Positions 39,869 to 51,643 of a DNA stretch of 64,000 bases are shown in pieces (within the stretch, counting starts at the first letter, position 1; every line of letters starts with the position of its first letter). This stretch comes from Perkinsus olseni. Taxonomy: Eukaryota; Perkinsozoa; Perkinsida; Perkinsidae. The stretch lies in the NCBI GenBank assembly GCA_013115135.1, contig JABANP010000158.1:39817-103816 (forward strand), given 5' to 3'. Below the pieces are notes generated by a model. That model did not search any database. It was not told the origin of the DNA and was given only the letters and a program-made list of their open reading frames with translations. Made by a program: the position numbers and the translations under genes.

Positions 39869-40933
39869 TCACTGAGAATGGATAGCCAACTTGCTTTCTC
39901 TGGCGGTCATACTTCGAAGATAAGGAGTACTTGGCTGGAACATTGCCATCCGACCAAGCCAGGCGTTGACGCTATCACACAACCATGGCTCCAGGGCGGC
40001 AGTGAACTTGTTATTGAGACCGATGGTATGAACACCCGTAGCGATACGAGGATCATCATTTTGGATCCTCCAGACGACCTCGTCAGTGCATTCATTGGAA
40101 GGCATGCTGAACCGTGTGAAACTGGTGGATGCTTTGCATCCAGCAGCCGTACTGAAGTTGGTATCGTTCATAGCACCGGGTTGAATAGTGAGAACACCGG
40201 GACCAAGAGTACGGCACTCGTGATCAAGGCATTTACCCCACTGAGTCAGGAAGCACTTTGAACTGTAGTAGAAGGCGTTGCCGCTTCCTATCGAATGGGC
40301 TGCCAATGAACTCATGATGCAGACACGACCCTTTCCACGAGGAACGAAGTGATGGGCCATGAAGTACTGTGAGAGCATCACCTGTTGGATGACATTCAGA
40401 CGGATCTGAGCTTCCAACTTCTCGGGCTCGAGATTGACGATATCACATGAATACATACCACCAGCATTTAGAACAGCGAGGGTGACTGGAAGATCATCAA
40501 CGGCAGCACGGAGCTTGGCAAGACCTTCATCACATGACAAATCACAGGCGACGACGATAACCTTGCAACTAGGGCCGTAGGTCTTCACCAAAGTATCTTT
40601 CAACTCGTTCAACAACTTCTCGTTACGAGCAGAAATAACCAAACTCCAACCTGCCTTCGCCAACTTCATCGCAAACTGACGCCCCATGCCCTTCGACGCG
40701 CCGGTAACAACAGCATACTCGTCGCGAGAAGCCCTCACTGGCTTGAGGTTATAAGGATAACCCATATTGAAAATAGGGCCCTGAAGTTTGTGGACGACCC
40801 AACATAAAGCAAGACCCGCCAAGATGATGGGTGTGCAACAAAGCATGATCGCTATGAGACTCAACCACTCAAAGAAGTTGAATGGATAAGCACCCATAGA
40901 AAAGACCACTGGTAAACGTTGCTTCTCAGCCAT
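39869..40933 (-). CDS. SDR, very-long-chain 3-ketoacyl-CoA reductase/HSD17B12-like, copy 1
   Basis: An NAD(P)H-dependent short-chain dehydrogenase most like the ER-membrane 3-ketoacyl-CoA reductase/17-beta-HSD type 12 group. It has 354 codons and no intron. The N-terminal hydrophobic segment (FFEWLSLIAIMLCCTPIIL) is followed by the cofactor motif TGASKGMG, acidic ACDLS, NAG (LNAGG), the catalytic Ser region (MSSLAAHS) and Y-x-x-x-K (YYSSK). The start at ATG 40,931-40,933 is chosen because MAEKQ begins all paralogs; upstream in-frame codons lack ATG. Substrate is not known; steroid or fatty acyl ketones are the family's usual ones. Confidence 0.88.
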   Translation of the reverse strand: MAEKQRLPVVFSMGAYPFNFFEWLSLIAIMLCCTPIILAGLALCWVVHKLQGPIFNMGYPYNLKPVRASRDEYAVVTGASKGMGRQFAMKLAKAGWSLVISARNEKLLNELKDTLVKTYGPSCKVIVVACDLSCDEGLAKLRAAVDDLPVTLAVLNAGGMYSCDIVNLEPEKLEAQIRLNVIQQVMLSQYFMAHHFVPRGKGRVCIMSSLAAHSIGSGNAFYYSSKCFLTQWGKCLDHECRTLGPGVLTIQPGAMNDTNFSTAAGCKASTSFTRFSMPSNECTDEVVWRIQNDDPRIATGVHTIGLNNKFTAALEPWLCDSVNAWLGRMAMFQPSTPYLRSMTARESKLAIHSQ

Positions 40934-41640
40934 TATACAAATCAACTACCAGAGACTCGAGCTCAGAGCTAAGTGATCAGTAGTCAGCTTGCCCCACGAT
41001 GGTCAGACCACGGTAGAACGAAAGGCAAAATATGAAGACAACTCAACCAATGTAAGCTATGCAGTGGTTTTCACTCACGAGACTTGCCAATCTACGCGGT
41101 AGTCGCTAAGGCCATTATAATTAGCACGACCATCTCCAATGGCCGAGCTGCATGATTGACAACGAGACGTGGTTGCTAATCCCAATAAATGTTCTGTTGG
41201 ATGCATCTGCGCTCGTCTTAACCCTATTGTCAAGTGTCTCGAGTCAAGAGGCTCAACTCAAGAACTTGTTCTTGATGAGAGTTATCATTCTAGTACTAGT
41301 CAGCAAGAGCTTCTGGCTAGCTGAAGACAGAATCTCTCAGCCAGCACACAAGCAGCCCACAGCGGCGATGAAGCCTCGTTCTCGGATGGCGCGCCGAGTC
41401 TTGAGGATGGACGAAATTCTGAAGGCACAAAATATAGAGTCCCGCCGTCTCTTCTCCACTGATACGCTAGCCGATGCGAGAGACCACGAAGCCTAGCGCG
41501 AACGGGACATCTCAGGATACCTCTACCAAAGCCCAAGGATAGACATGAGGTAATTGACAACGACAGCAATACCGACGGAAAAATGCGAAACTGAACGACT
41601 GCAAAAGACAGCTTAGCCACACAAGGGAAGGCTCAAGTCA
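40934..41640. other. Spacer between HSD copies 1 and 2, with relic sequence
   Basis: No intact gene. Bases 41,455-41,522 resemble the 5' part of the amine oxidase gene (39,098-39,164), and 41,326-41,402 resemble 43,316-43,378. This fits serial duplication of a larger block. Confidence 0.5.
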
Positions 41641-42702
41641 CTAAGCATGAATAGCCAACTTGCTCTCCCTGGCGGTCATACCACGGAGGTATGGAGTGTT
41701 AGGCTGGAACGTTATCATCCGGCCAAGCCAGGCCCCGACGCTGTCAGTAAACCAAGGCTCGAGAGCGGCGACAAACTGATTCTTGAAACCGATGGTATGC
41801 ACACCAGTAGCGATCCGAGGATCATCATTCTGAAGCCTCCAAACGACCTCATCGGTGCACTTGTCGGAGGGCATGTCGAAGAGTGTGAACAAAGGAGACG
41901 CCTTGCATCCAGCAGCGACACTGAAGTTGGTATCGTTCATGGCACCGGGCTGAATGGTGAGAACACCGGGACCAAGAGTACGGCACTCGTGATCAAGGCA
42001 TTTACCCCACTGAGTTAGGAAGCACTTTGAACTGTTGTAGAAGGCGTTGCCGCTTCCTACCGAATGGGCTGCCAATGAGCTGATGATGCAGACACGACCC
42101 TTTCCACGGGGAACGAAGTGATGGGCCATGAAGTACTGCGAGAGCATCACCTGTTGGATGACATTCAGACGGATCTGAGCTTCCAACTTCTCAGGCTCGA
42201 GATTGACGATATCACATGAATACATACCACCAGCATTTAGAACAGCGAGGGTGACTGGAAGATCATCAACGGCAGCACGGAGCTTGGCAAGACCTTCATT
42301 ACATGACAAATCACAGGCGACGACGATAACCTTGCAACTAGGGCCGTAGGTCTTCACCAAAGTATCTTTCAACTCGTTCAACAACTTCTCGTTGCGAGCA
42401 GAAATAACCAAACTCCAACCTGCCTTCGCCAACTTCATCGCAAACTGACGCCCCATGCCCTTCGACGCGCCGGTAACAACGGCATACTCGTCGCGAGAAG
42501 CCCTCACTGGCTTGAGGTTATAAGGATAACCCATTTCGAAGATAGGGTCCTGAAGTTTGTGGACGACCCAGCATAAAGCCAGACCCGTCAAGATGATGGG
42601 TGTGCAACAAAGCATAATCGCTATGAGACTCAGCCACTCAAAGAAGTTGAATGGATAAGCACCCATAGAAAGGACAACTGGTAAATGTTGCTTCTCAGCC
42701 AT
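41641..42702 (-). CDS. SDR/HSD17B12-like reductase, copy 2
   Basis: 353 codons, same domain order as copy 1: membrane segment, TGASKGMG, LNAGG, ISSLAAHS, YNSSK (the catalytic Tyr and Lys are kept; the second Tyr is Asn). It ends SKLAIHA. The N-terminal half is nearly identical to copies 1 and 3, while the C-terminal 90 residues diverge (LFTLFDMPSDKCTDEVV), which matches copy 5. This mosaic pattern suggests gene conversion. Confidence 0.88.
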   Translation of the reverse strand: MAEKQHLPVVLSMGAYPFNFFEWLSLIAIMLCCTPIILTGLALCWVVHKLQDPIFEMGYPYNLKPVRASRDEYAVVTGASKGMGRQFAMKLAKAGWSLVISARNEKLLNELKDTLVKTYGPSCKVIVVACDLSCNEGLAKLRAAVDDLPVTLAVLNAGGMYSCDIVNLEPEKLEAQIRLNVIQQVMLSQYFMAHHFVPRGKGRVCIISSLAAHSVGSGNAFYNSSKCFLTQWGKCLDHECRTLGPGVLTIQPGAMNDTNFSVAAGCKASPLFTLFDMPSDKCTDEVVWRLQNDDPRIATGVHTIGFKNQFVAALEPWFTDSVGAWLGRMITFQPNTPYLRGMTARESKLAIHA

Positions 42703-44348
42703 TATACAAATCAACTAAAACAAACGCATGCGTCCACCGAGTGTTCGCATCTGACCGCGATTGCTAGGGAGCCTGAGGCTATGCGACCGCTGCCTGAAAG
42801 CTTGGAACGCCTCATACCGGCGTTGAGGTTAGCGCCATCCTCCCACCAGGTCATCACAAGTATCATAACTTTAATCGTAGTTCACGCATCAGTAGTTTCA
42901 CGTATTTTTATTGGATGTGGGCGCTACTCTAACGAAGAGAGCGTACCTCACACCGTGTGAGTCACACGTGATGAGTGATAGGTCTCTGCTAGGGAACGCG
43001 CACTGCACGAACGACTCTTCGTGGAACTATCGCCAAATGCAAAGCCTTACTCCGTTGATAGAACGAGATTCGAGCTACTGTTGATGTAATCCCCTTCAAT
43101 TCGCGCTAGTAGGCTGGGAGTTGTGTAATTCCCTGTCCCTGACATCTCAGGCCAGCTTGAAGAGTCTAACACGATTGTGACAGTGTCTACGACTTCGCCT
43201 TGTAATAAATCTGGTCCAGCTAAACGATTCGATAGAGGTCCTCTCTGGGTTCCAACCGCCTAGAGCTCCTGATTCTAGACCGAACCGTGCTTCGGTTGCT
43301 GATACTCAGACCGGAATCTCTCAGCTAGCACACAAGAAGGCCGCCGTGAGAATGATACTCTGTTCTCGGATGGCCCACCATATAGTGGCTCGTCGTAGCG
43401 ACTCCACGTCCTTCTCCTCCGTCTCGTTGTGGTAACGGTAGCAGATCAGGAGACGGATGAGCAACTCCGGAAAGTGCGCGAGCTAATGCGAGATTATCCT
43501 CCTGATCACCTGCGGGCTCGGAAGACTGCTGCTGAGCTTCCTCCACTAGATTCGAAGAAGGTTCATGTTCAGCTGCGGTTGTGCGCTCCCGGTAAGGCTA
43601 TTCCGGGTAAGACCCTCTCGAGTTCAGCCTATTGGCGAGGTTATCAAGTTAGCCTCATCCTTTGGGTCCATGAGGTAAGAGCCCATCCTAATTGTTCGAA
43701 GTCTTGGGCAATGCTGAGGAGAGTGATCTCATCGGTTCAAGCCTGTCGACGGTTCGTCGGTGCAAAGCTAGATACGAAAATACTCGACTAGAGAGTGTGC
43801 TGCGTGACCTCGCCGGAGTCCAGCTGCGATTGAAGCTGGCAATGGAAGACTCTAAGCCTGAATCTCCATCATGCTCCAGAGTCGAAAGCTTCGTAAACAT
43901 TCCCACGGCGCATTTAAAGTCTCTCGTGGCAGAGGTATCGTCGTGATGAAGGTGATGGGTTAATGAGCTGACGGTTGTTATTGACAACAACAACTTAATA
44001 CCAGACTCGTTAATAGAATAGGAAACAGCGTGATTGCGAGGAACAACGCCTCGACCATAATCGTACTAAAGAATTCCGCTGGCCTTTACAACAGCGGCAG
44101 CACGCTTACACAGAGCATTGAAACACACGAACAGAGGGAGAAGCGGCGGTCAACGCCCATTTAATCTTAACGCTCTTCTTTGCCCCCTATTCACGGGATC
44201 CCAAAATTAAAATCAAAATAGTAATGCTGAACTTCTTGGCTCGACAAATGAACCGCATAACCGATAAACGGGGCGCAACTCATGAAAATCGATGGCCCGA
44301 ACTGAAGCGAACGAAGTACAGTGAGCGACTCTGAAAGACGAAATCAAC
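42703..44348. other. Spacer between HSD copies 2 and 3
   Basis: It holds one possible plus-strand gene (43,429-43,946) and relic sequence at 43,316-43,378 similar to 41,326-41,402. Otherwise no gene seen. Confidence 0.45.
43429..43946 (+). CDS. Hypothetical protein between HSD copies, probably two exons
   Basis: Not recognised. An open stretch containing DEQLRKVRELMRDYPPDHL continues to a donor GTAAGAG at about 43,676; after a short intron (acceptor near TTCGAAG, 43,703) a second frame gives EESDLIGSSLSTVRRCKARY and ends VAEVSS at TGA 43,946. Both parts have protein-like composition. The start is unresolved: an acceptor-like GTAGCAG precedes DQETDEQ, so an upstream exon is likely. Confidence 0.4.
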
Positions 44349-45413
44349 TCACTGAGCAAGAATGGCCAACTTGCTTTCTCTAGCGTTCATATTCCGAAGA
44401 TAGGGAGTGTTAGATTGGAATACCATCATCCTGCCAAGCCAAGCAGCAAGGCTATCACTAGCCCACGGCTCGAGGGCGACAGCCAACTGATTCTTGAAAC
44501 CAATGGTGTGGACACCAGTGGCGGTGCGAGCGTCATCATTTTGAAGCCTCCAAACGACTTCATCGGTGCACTTCTCGGACGGCATGCCAAGGAGAGTAAA
44601 GCAAGGAGACGCTTTGCATCCGGCAGCCGTACTGAAGTTGGTATCGTTCATGGCGCCGGGCTGGATAGTGAGAACACCGGGACCAAGAGTACGGCACTCG
44701 TGATCAAGGCATTTACCCCACTGAGTCAGGAAGCACTTTGAACTGTAGTAGAAGGCGTTGCCGCTTCCTATCGAATGGGCTGCCAATGAACTCATGATGC
44801 AGACACGACCCTTTCCACGAGGAACGAAGTGATGGGCCATGAAGTACTGCGAGAGCATCACCTGTTGGATGACATTCAGACGGATCTGAGCTTCCAACTT
44901 CTCGGGCTCGAGATTGACGATATCACATGAATACATACCACCAGCATTTAGAACAGCGAGGGTGACTGGAAGATCATCAACGGCAGCACGGAGCTTGGCA
45001 AGACCTTCATCACATGACAAATCACAAGCGACGACGATAACCTTGCAACTAGGGCCGTAGGTCTTCACCAACATATCTTTCAACTCGTTCAACAACTTCT
45101 CGTTACGAGCAGAAATAACCAAACTCCAACCTGCCTTTGCCAACTTCATCGCAAACTGACGCCCCATGCCCTTTGACGCGCCGGTAACAACGGCATACTC
45201 GTCGCGAGAAGCCCTCACAGGCTTGAGGTTATAAGGATAACCCATATCGAAGATAGGGCCCTGAAGTTTGTGGACGACCCAAGATAAAGCCAGACCCGTC
45301 AAGATGATGGGTGTGCAACAAAGCATAATCGCTATGAGACTCAACCACTCAAAGAAGTTGAACGGATAAGCACCCATAGAAAGGACCACTGGCAAACTTT
45401 GCTTTTCAGCCAT
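44349..45413 (-). CDS. SDR/HSD17B12-like reductase, copy 3
   Basis: 354 codons from ATG 45,411-45,413 (MAEKQSLPVV). All SDR motifs are kept (TGASKGMG, LNAGG, MSSLAAHS, YYSSK). The membrane segment is of the FFEWLSLIAIMLCC type shared with copies 1 and 2; the distal C-terminus is its own variant. Confidence 0.88.
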   Translation of the reverse strand: MAEKQSLPVVLSMGAYPFNFFEWLSLIAIMLCCTPIILTGLALSWVVHKLQGPIFDMGYPYNLKPVRASRDEYAVVTGASKGMGRQFAMKLAKAGWSLVISARNEKLLNELKDMLVKTYGPSCKVIVVACDLSCDEGLAKLRAAVDDLPVTLAVLNAGGMYSCDIVNLEPEKLEAQIRLNVIQQVMLSQYFMAHHFVPRGKGRVCIMSSLAAHSIGSGNAFYYSSKCFLTQWGKCLDHECRTLGPGVLTIQPGAMNDTNFSTAAGCKASPCFTLLGMPSEKCTDEVVWRLQNDDARTATGVHTIGFKNQLAVALEPWASDSLAAWLGRMMVFQSNTPYLRNMNARESKLAILAQ

Positions 45414-46409
45414 TTTACAAATCAACTGGACTGTAACGTTCGAAATGAACCACCAACTCAACTTCAACACCGGCTAACGTATAAGTCACGCTAGCGCATC
45501 TTAAATGAAACCTCAAAACACTAGCTAGAACACATAGGGGGACAACTTAGAATACCGGAAGGCTTCCGGCGGAAGCTAGGCCACGGTTCTCGGTCACTCA
45601 CCAGGAAATCTTGGAACATAAAAGAACTCAGGGCGGCTTAAGAATGCTCAGCGATCAAGACGCGAAACCGATACGAAGACCGCTGAAGTGCTTGTTGTGG
45701 ACTGAGGATTTGCGCCGGCATTCCACGATGATAGAATCTCTTGCGGAGAAAAGAAATCAAATGTACGAGCGTCGTTCTCAATCCAGCTTTGCAACGGTCT
45801 GGGCTCTTCCTTCATATGATGAAGACAGAACTATCCTACTGTCTGGTGGGTACTGCATGAGGTCCCCTCTACACCTCGGGAAGTCCAACACTGTGTGCCG
45901 GAGACAACACAATGTGAGTAAACAATATAGCCAGAAACGTACGAGGCTGGTCCGATGGGACAGAAAACTGTGTCCTCGTAGACAGAACTATCCGTAAAAA
46001 TCCCTCGATGGGCATAATATCACCGGGATAAGAAAGATACTTTCACCGAAATTCGCAGTTTTTGATGAAATAAGAAATGACGGGACCGCTCTCGGGCATT
46101 CAGTTTCCTCCAAGACCCTCATAGACGAAGTGACAGCCACCATTAATTGAACAAAACGATGAATCGTAAACTCGACAAGAACCGGTTAGAGGAAAAGACG
46201 GCAAAAATGCTTGAGAGACGTCGCTGGAGGGGAACCACACTTTGCACGGTTCCTCTCTCACTCACAAACAACACTCAGCAGGCCACTAAACGTGACATAT
46301 AACTCTGGTTAGGACCGTCTCGACTCGGACACCTATTTTCATGAGTGTCCTCGTCGCAAAAAGACAAGTCCATCGAAACCAGGCCGACTAGAAAGAAAAG
46401 TAAAGTAGC
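45414..46409. other. Spacer between HSD copies 3 and 4
   Basis: A 128-codon open stretch at 45,611-45,997 (+) has no recognisable motif or flanking exon, and I do not call it. Nothing else seen. Confidence 0.5.
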
Positions 46410-47474
46410 TCATGGAAAATGGAGTGCGAGCTTACTCTCTCTGGCGTTCATCCCTAGAAGATAAGGAGTGTTGGGCTGAAGCATCTCCATCCTACCAACC
46501 CAGGCAGCAAAGCTATCACTAAGCCAGGGCTCGAGGGAAACCAAGAACTGATTCTTGAAGCCGATGGTGTGGACACCAGTAGCGATACGGGGATCATCAT
46601 TTTGGATCCTCCAAACGACTTCGTCAGTACACTTTTCAGAGGACATGTCGAAAAGAGCGAACAGAGGCGATGCCTTGCATCCAGCAGCGACACTGAAGTT
46701 GGTATCGTTCATGGCACCCGGCTGAATAGTGAGAACACCGGGACCAAGAGTACGGCACTCGTGATCAAGGCATTTACCCCACTGAGTCAGGAAGCACTTT
46801 GAACTGTAGTAGAAGGCGTTGCCGCTTCCTATCGAATGGGCTGCCAATGAACTCATGATGCAGACACGACCCTTTCCACGAGGAACGAAGTGATGGGCCA
46901 TGAAGTACTGCGAGAGCATCACCTGTTGGATGACATTCAGACGGATCTGAGCTTCCAACTTCTCGGGCTCGAGATTGACGATATCACATGAATACATACC
47001 ACCAGCATTTAGAACAGCGAGGGTGACTGGAAGATCATCAACGGCAGCACGGAGCTTGGCAAGACCTTCATCACACGACAAATCACAGGCGACGACGATA
47101 ACCTTGCAACTAGGGCCGTAGGTCTTCACCAACATATCTTTCAGCTCGTTCAACAACTTCTCGTTACGAGCAGAAATAACCAAACTCCAACCTGCCTCCG
47201 CCAACTTCATCGCAAACTGACGCCCCATGCCCTTCGACGCACCGGTAACAACGGCATACTCATCGCGAGAAGCCCTCACCGCCTTGAGGTTATATGGATA
47301 ACCCATATTGAAGAGCGGTCGTTGTAGAAGGTGAACCAACACGGTCAACAACAAACCGATGAGAATGATAGGAGTGCATAATAGCATTATCAGTATCATA
47401 GCAACCCACTCGAGGAAGTTGAACGGATAAGCACCCATAGAAAGGATGACTGGGAGACTCTGCTTTTCGGCCAT
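46410..47474 (-). CDS. SDR/HSD17B12-like reductase, copy 4
   Basis: 354 codons from ATG 47,472-47,474. The membrane segment is of a second type (FLEWVAMILIMLLCTPIILI), shared only with copy 5, while the catalytic core is nearly identical to copies 1 and 3. Motifs TGASKGMG, LNAGG, MSSLAAHS and YYSSK are intact. It ends SKLALHFP. Confidence 0.88.
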   Translation of the reverse strand: MAEKQSLPVILSMGAYPFNFLEWVAMILIMLLCTPIILIGLLLTVLVHLLQRPLFNMGYPYNLKAVRASRDEYAVVTGASKGMGRQFAMKLAEAGWSLVISARNEKLLNELKDMLVKTYGPSCKVIVVACDLSCDEGLAKLRAAVDDLPVTLAVLNAGGMYSCDIVNLEPEKLEAQIRLNVIQQVMLSQYFMAHHFVPRGKGRVCIMSSLAAHSIGSGNAFYYSSKCFLTQWGKCLDHECRTLGPGVLTIQPGAMNDTNFSVAAGCKASPLFALFDMSSEKCTDEVVWRIQNDDPRIATGVHTIGFKNQFLVSLEPWLSDSFAAWVGRMEMLQPNTPYLLGMNARESKLALHFP

Positions 47475-48757
47475 AATTATAATAGAAACGAGCAATAACT
47501 AACATGACATGAAGTGTATACTGAAGCATGGGACTCATCACATATCAAACTCATTTTCTACTTAATGATACGCTATAAGATGCAACGAAAAACGCGGCTG
47601 GAGCTAAAGCTACGTAGCAGGGACACGTTGTGGAGTTCTCTAGCCTCAGCAACGCTCATCGTCGTTGCTCATTGCTCATGTCCGCAAAATCTTTTTATTT
47701 CTCATCGGTGGCGGACAACCTCCTCACATCCGAATGCTTCTATCACGATAACCCAGAGCGGTAAGGTGTTTCAGTCCATCCACGACGTTCGTGTCCGATG
47801 GAGACATTCTTCACGTCCAGTGGTGTTGTTCCGTCCACAGCTACTAGTGTCCTGTGCACCTTAACTTGAAGCATCATTCCGTGCGGTCCACTTCTCGGTG
47901 ACGAGCACGGCTAGCTCTCCGCAACATCATCGCTCCTGAAGCCCTTGGAGTCTTGGAGATAAGAGTCGAATGACATACGCTGTTAGTCACTTCGCTGGGT
48001 ATTTCTCTTCACGCACTTTGTGCATAACAAGCGTAGATTCTTGGTTGTTTGTCGCACTTGGTTCTGTGGTATCTCCACCCTCCATCAGCCAACATTGGAA
48101 TAGCAAGGCCCAGGGAGATATAACCGAACTTAGTGGTTGCGGAAGTGGCTTAGTGGCAGTGGTTTACAGAAGTGGCTCGCGGCTTCGCGGCGTGGACGTG
48201 ATACACACAACAGGGACCACAAGGTACCAGCCAGCAACGAGTTACAAGCGCTCAGGGACGTTGTTTGGAGTCGTTGTAGCCAAGGTCCGAGAACACCGAG
48301 AATAGCCGGGTCTATCATCCACTCTTCAGTTAATTCATCGTCGTATGGCTCGTTGTTGAACCTCCCCAGGGGCCGGCGTAGAAACCTTTACACGAAGGCG
48401 TGAGGGCACCTAAGTTGGCTCACTCAGTTGGAAGCTGGGAAACAGGGACTTTCTCTGAGCCTGGCAGTCCCTCTGCTACTGCAGAGAGCAACTGCGTGAG
48501 TATTTCCCCCTTGTCCCGCTAATGCACACCCGAGAGAAGCGACGCCCAACAGCTTTATCCCGTCCTTCTCCATATGTGAGTGAACGCGAAACAGTACGAA
48601 ATAATGGAGAATGGAAGCTAAGAGATTCGGCGGGCGTCACTCAACGTGACATGATAGTTGAGAAGCAAGTTCTCATGAGGCGGCACGTGTAAGGCCATGC
48701 CCCATGGATACACAAATGAAATATGGCTAGATGATACGACGGTACAAATCCAGTTGC
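47475..48757. other. Spacer between HSD copies 4 and 5
   Basis: No gene seen. The last ~120 bases before copy 5 (about 48,640-48,757) are nearly the same as 51,010-51,142 before copy 6, so the duplicated block includes 3' flank. Confidence 0.5.
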
Positions 48758-49823
48758 TTATTGGGATTTGATGGCCAACTTGCTCTCCCTGGCACTCATA
48801 CTCCGGAGATAAGGAGTGTTGGGCTGAAGCATCTCCATCCTACCAACCCAGGCAGCGAAGCTATCGCTAAGCCAGGGCTCGAGGGAAACCAAGAACTGAT
48901 TCTTGAAGCCGATGGTGTGGACACCAGTAGCGATCCGAGGATCATCATTCTGAAGCCTCCAAACGACCTCATCGGTGCACTTGTCGGAGGGCATGTCGAA
49001 GAGTGTGAACAAAGGAGACGCCTTGCATCCAGCAGCGACACTGAAGTTGGTATCGTTCATGGCACCGGGCTGAATGGTGAGAACACCGGGACCAAGAGTA
49101 CGGCACTCGTGATCAAGGCATTTACCCCACTGAGTCAAGAAGCACTTTGAACTGTAGTAGAAGGCGTTGGCACTACCAAGAGCGTGTGCAACAATAGAGC
49201 TGATGATGCAGACACGACCCTTTCCACGAGGAACGAAGTGATGGGCCATGAAGTACTGTGAGAGCATCACCTGTTGGATGACATTCAGACGGATCTGAGC
49301 TTCCAACTTCTCGGGCTCGAGATTGACGATATCACATGAATACATACCACCAGCATTTAGAACAGCGAGGGTGACTGGAAGATCGTCAACGGCAGCACGG
49401 AGCTTGGCAAGACCTTCATCACACGACAAATCACAGGCGACGACGATAACCTTGCAACTAGGGCCGTAGGTCTTCACCAAAGTATCTTTCAACTCGTTCA
49501 ACAACTTCTCGTTACGAGCAGAAATAACCAAACTCCAACCTGCCTTCGCCAGCTTCATCGCAAACTGACGCCCCATGCCCTTCGACGCGCCGGTAACAAC
49601 AGCATACTCGTCGCGAGAAGCCCTCACTGGCTTGAGGTTATAAGGATAACCCATATTGAAGAGCGATCGTTGTAGAAGGTGAACCAACACATTCAACAGC
49701 AAACCGATGAGAATGATAGGAGTGCATAATAGCATTATCAGTATCATAGCAACCCACTCGAGGAAAGTTGAACGGATAAGCACCCATAGAAAGGATGACT
49801 GGGAGACTCTGCTTTTCGGCCAT
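48758..49823 (-). pseudogene. SDR/HSD17B12-like reductase, copy 5, one-base frameshift
   Basis: It spans 1066 bases against 1065 in intact copies. One extra A in GGAAAG at 49,764-49,766, compared with copy 4, shifts the frame after about 20 residues (after GAYPFNF). Everything downstream is intact (TGASKGMG, LNAGG, ISSIVAHAL, YYSSK). It is either a young pseudogene or an assembly error. The catalytic-Ser region ISSIVAHALGSANAF is a variant shared only with copy 6. Confidence 0.8.
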
Positions 49824-51142
49824 AATTATAATAGAAATGAGCAATAACTGATGCGAAATGAAGAAGTTAACCTAGTTGACGAAGCAGGCTACCCCAGTAC
49901 ACACCTACAAGCCACGAATCATACTTTCAACCCCGAATGATGCATCACAAGCCACTGCTAGTTATACACTCGAGCTAAACCTACCGAGCTTCATTAGAGG
50001 GACACCTTGTGATACTTTTGTTCATGGCTCTGTGTTCGCTAGTAACGCCCATCGCGGCTCGGCCATCTGTATTCACTCCTCTTTGTGTTACCTCGATCTA
50101 CTCAAAGGCAACTCGCCTTGTCCATTTGCGTGCAAGCTCCGCGTTGGGATGCACTCCCAACTATCTAAAGTCCACCAGCTTGAACACAGGCATTGTCTAT
50201 GTACGAGGTGAAAAAAGAGCTTGCTTGTGGTGGAATGGTACTCAGAACTGAGAGATTACCCTGGTCTTGAGGCTATGGCCGCAAACTTCAGCGTGCTCTA
50301 TAAGGGAGGGGAATACGCACGCTAAAGAGGCTTGGAACATTCCATAATGCCATGACCATACATTTCCTTGAGCCGACAGCCGAGCCAAGACGACATCGGA
50401 AACGCATATCAGTTTTCCACTTCCCGCCTCGTATACAAGGTAGTAGCATCCGATGGAAAATCTGAGCCATCCTTCGAGCCACTCTGGGTCGAGCGTTGAA
50501 TGCGAGTGATTCGAACGCACATTAGCATAAGATGTAGTGACCTTCTATCCATAGCCAACAGAACAAATACGAGTTTGGCGAGAAGGTACCAGGCTCTCGG
50601 TCACCTGCGTGGAACTTCAAGTCTCCCGATTTGGGAAAGTTACGGTAGTCGCAATTTGCACACGTGGTGAAGCGGCAGCACGGGTAACACAACACAGAGT
50701 CTACGTGTTCTCCTAGCACGGTTTATCTTGTGATTAACATGGCGATCGCTGTTCTGCGGCCACACTTCACCTCACAAAGGCGTCGGCTAGGGAGCAAAGG
50801 AGTGCGGTCGGATGGTCATCCGGTCACACTAGGACTTGAAGCCCACTGACTTGCACCCTGCCTATTAGCGATCACTCTGCTAACGGAGAAGGCACGATGG
50901 CATCCACCGGAGAAAAGCATGTTCTTCACCTACGAGGGAACACAACACAACTTCTAGTAGTTCATAATAGCTTAAGATATTATTGTGTGTGAGAGATAAA
51001 TGAGCAGGAGCCACTTAACGTGACATGATAGTTGAGAAACAGGTTCTCATGGGGCGGCACGTGCAAGGCCATGCCCCATGGATACACAAATGAAATACGA
51101 ATTTATAACGGCTAGATGATACGATGATACAAATCCATTTGC
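49824..51142. other. Spacer between HSD copies 5 and 6
   Basis: No convincing gene. The part next to copy 6 duplicates the flank of copy 5. Confidence 0.5.
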
Positions 51143-51600
51143 TTATTGGGATTTGATGGCCAACTTGCTCTCCCTGGCACTCATACTCCGGAGATAAGGA
51201 GTGTTGGGCTGAAGCATCTCCATCCTACCAACCCAGGCAGCGAAGCTATCGCTAAGCCAGGGCTCGAGGGAAACCAAGAACTGATTCTTGAAGCCGATGG
51301 TGTGGACACCAGTAGCGATCCGAGGATCATCATTCTGAAGCCTCCAAACGACCTCATCGGTGCACTTGTCGGAGGGCATGTCGAAGAGTGTGAACAAAGG
51401 AGACGCCTTGCATCCAGCAGCGACACTGAAGTTGGTATCGTTCATGGCACCCGGCTGAATAGTAAGAACACCGGGACCAAGAGTACGGCACTCGTGATCA
51501 AGGCATTTACCCCACTGAGTCAAGAAGCACTTTGAACTGTAGTAGAAGGCGTTGGCACTTCCAAGAGCGTGTGCAACAATAGAGCTGATAATGCAGACAC
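51143..51600 (-). pseudogene. SDR/HSD17B12-like reductase, copy 6, truncated by the array
   Basis: Only the C-terminal ~152 codons remain, from the catalytic-Ser region (CIISSIVAHALGSANAF) to SKLAIKSQ; the Rossmann cofactor half is absent. It is almost identical to copy 5. At 51,600/51,601 homology stops inside the codons before CIISS and the array unit begins. The frame stays open into the array DNA, giving a chimeric ORF from ATG 51,704-51,706. The missing 5' part is expected beyond the array, to the right of the window. Confidence 0.9.
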
Positions 51601-51643
51601 CAGATGAAATCAAAACACTTGACTCGCACGCTGCTCCCCCCGG

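Noticed and set aside
39907..51535. Plus-strand ORFs of 100-150 codons opposite each HSD gene
   Set aside because: They repeat in each copy only because the sense gene does; they have no motifs and are antisense shadows.
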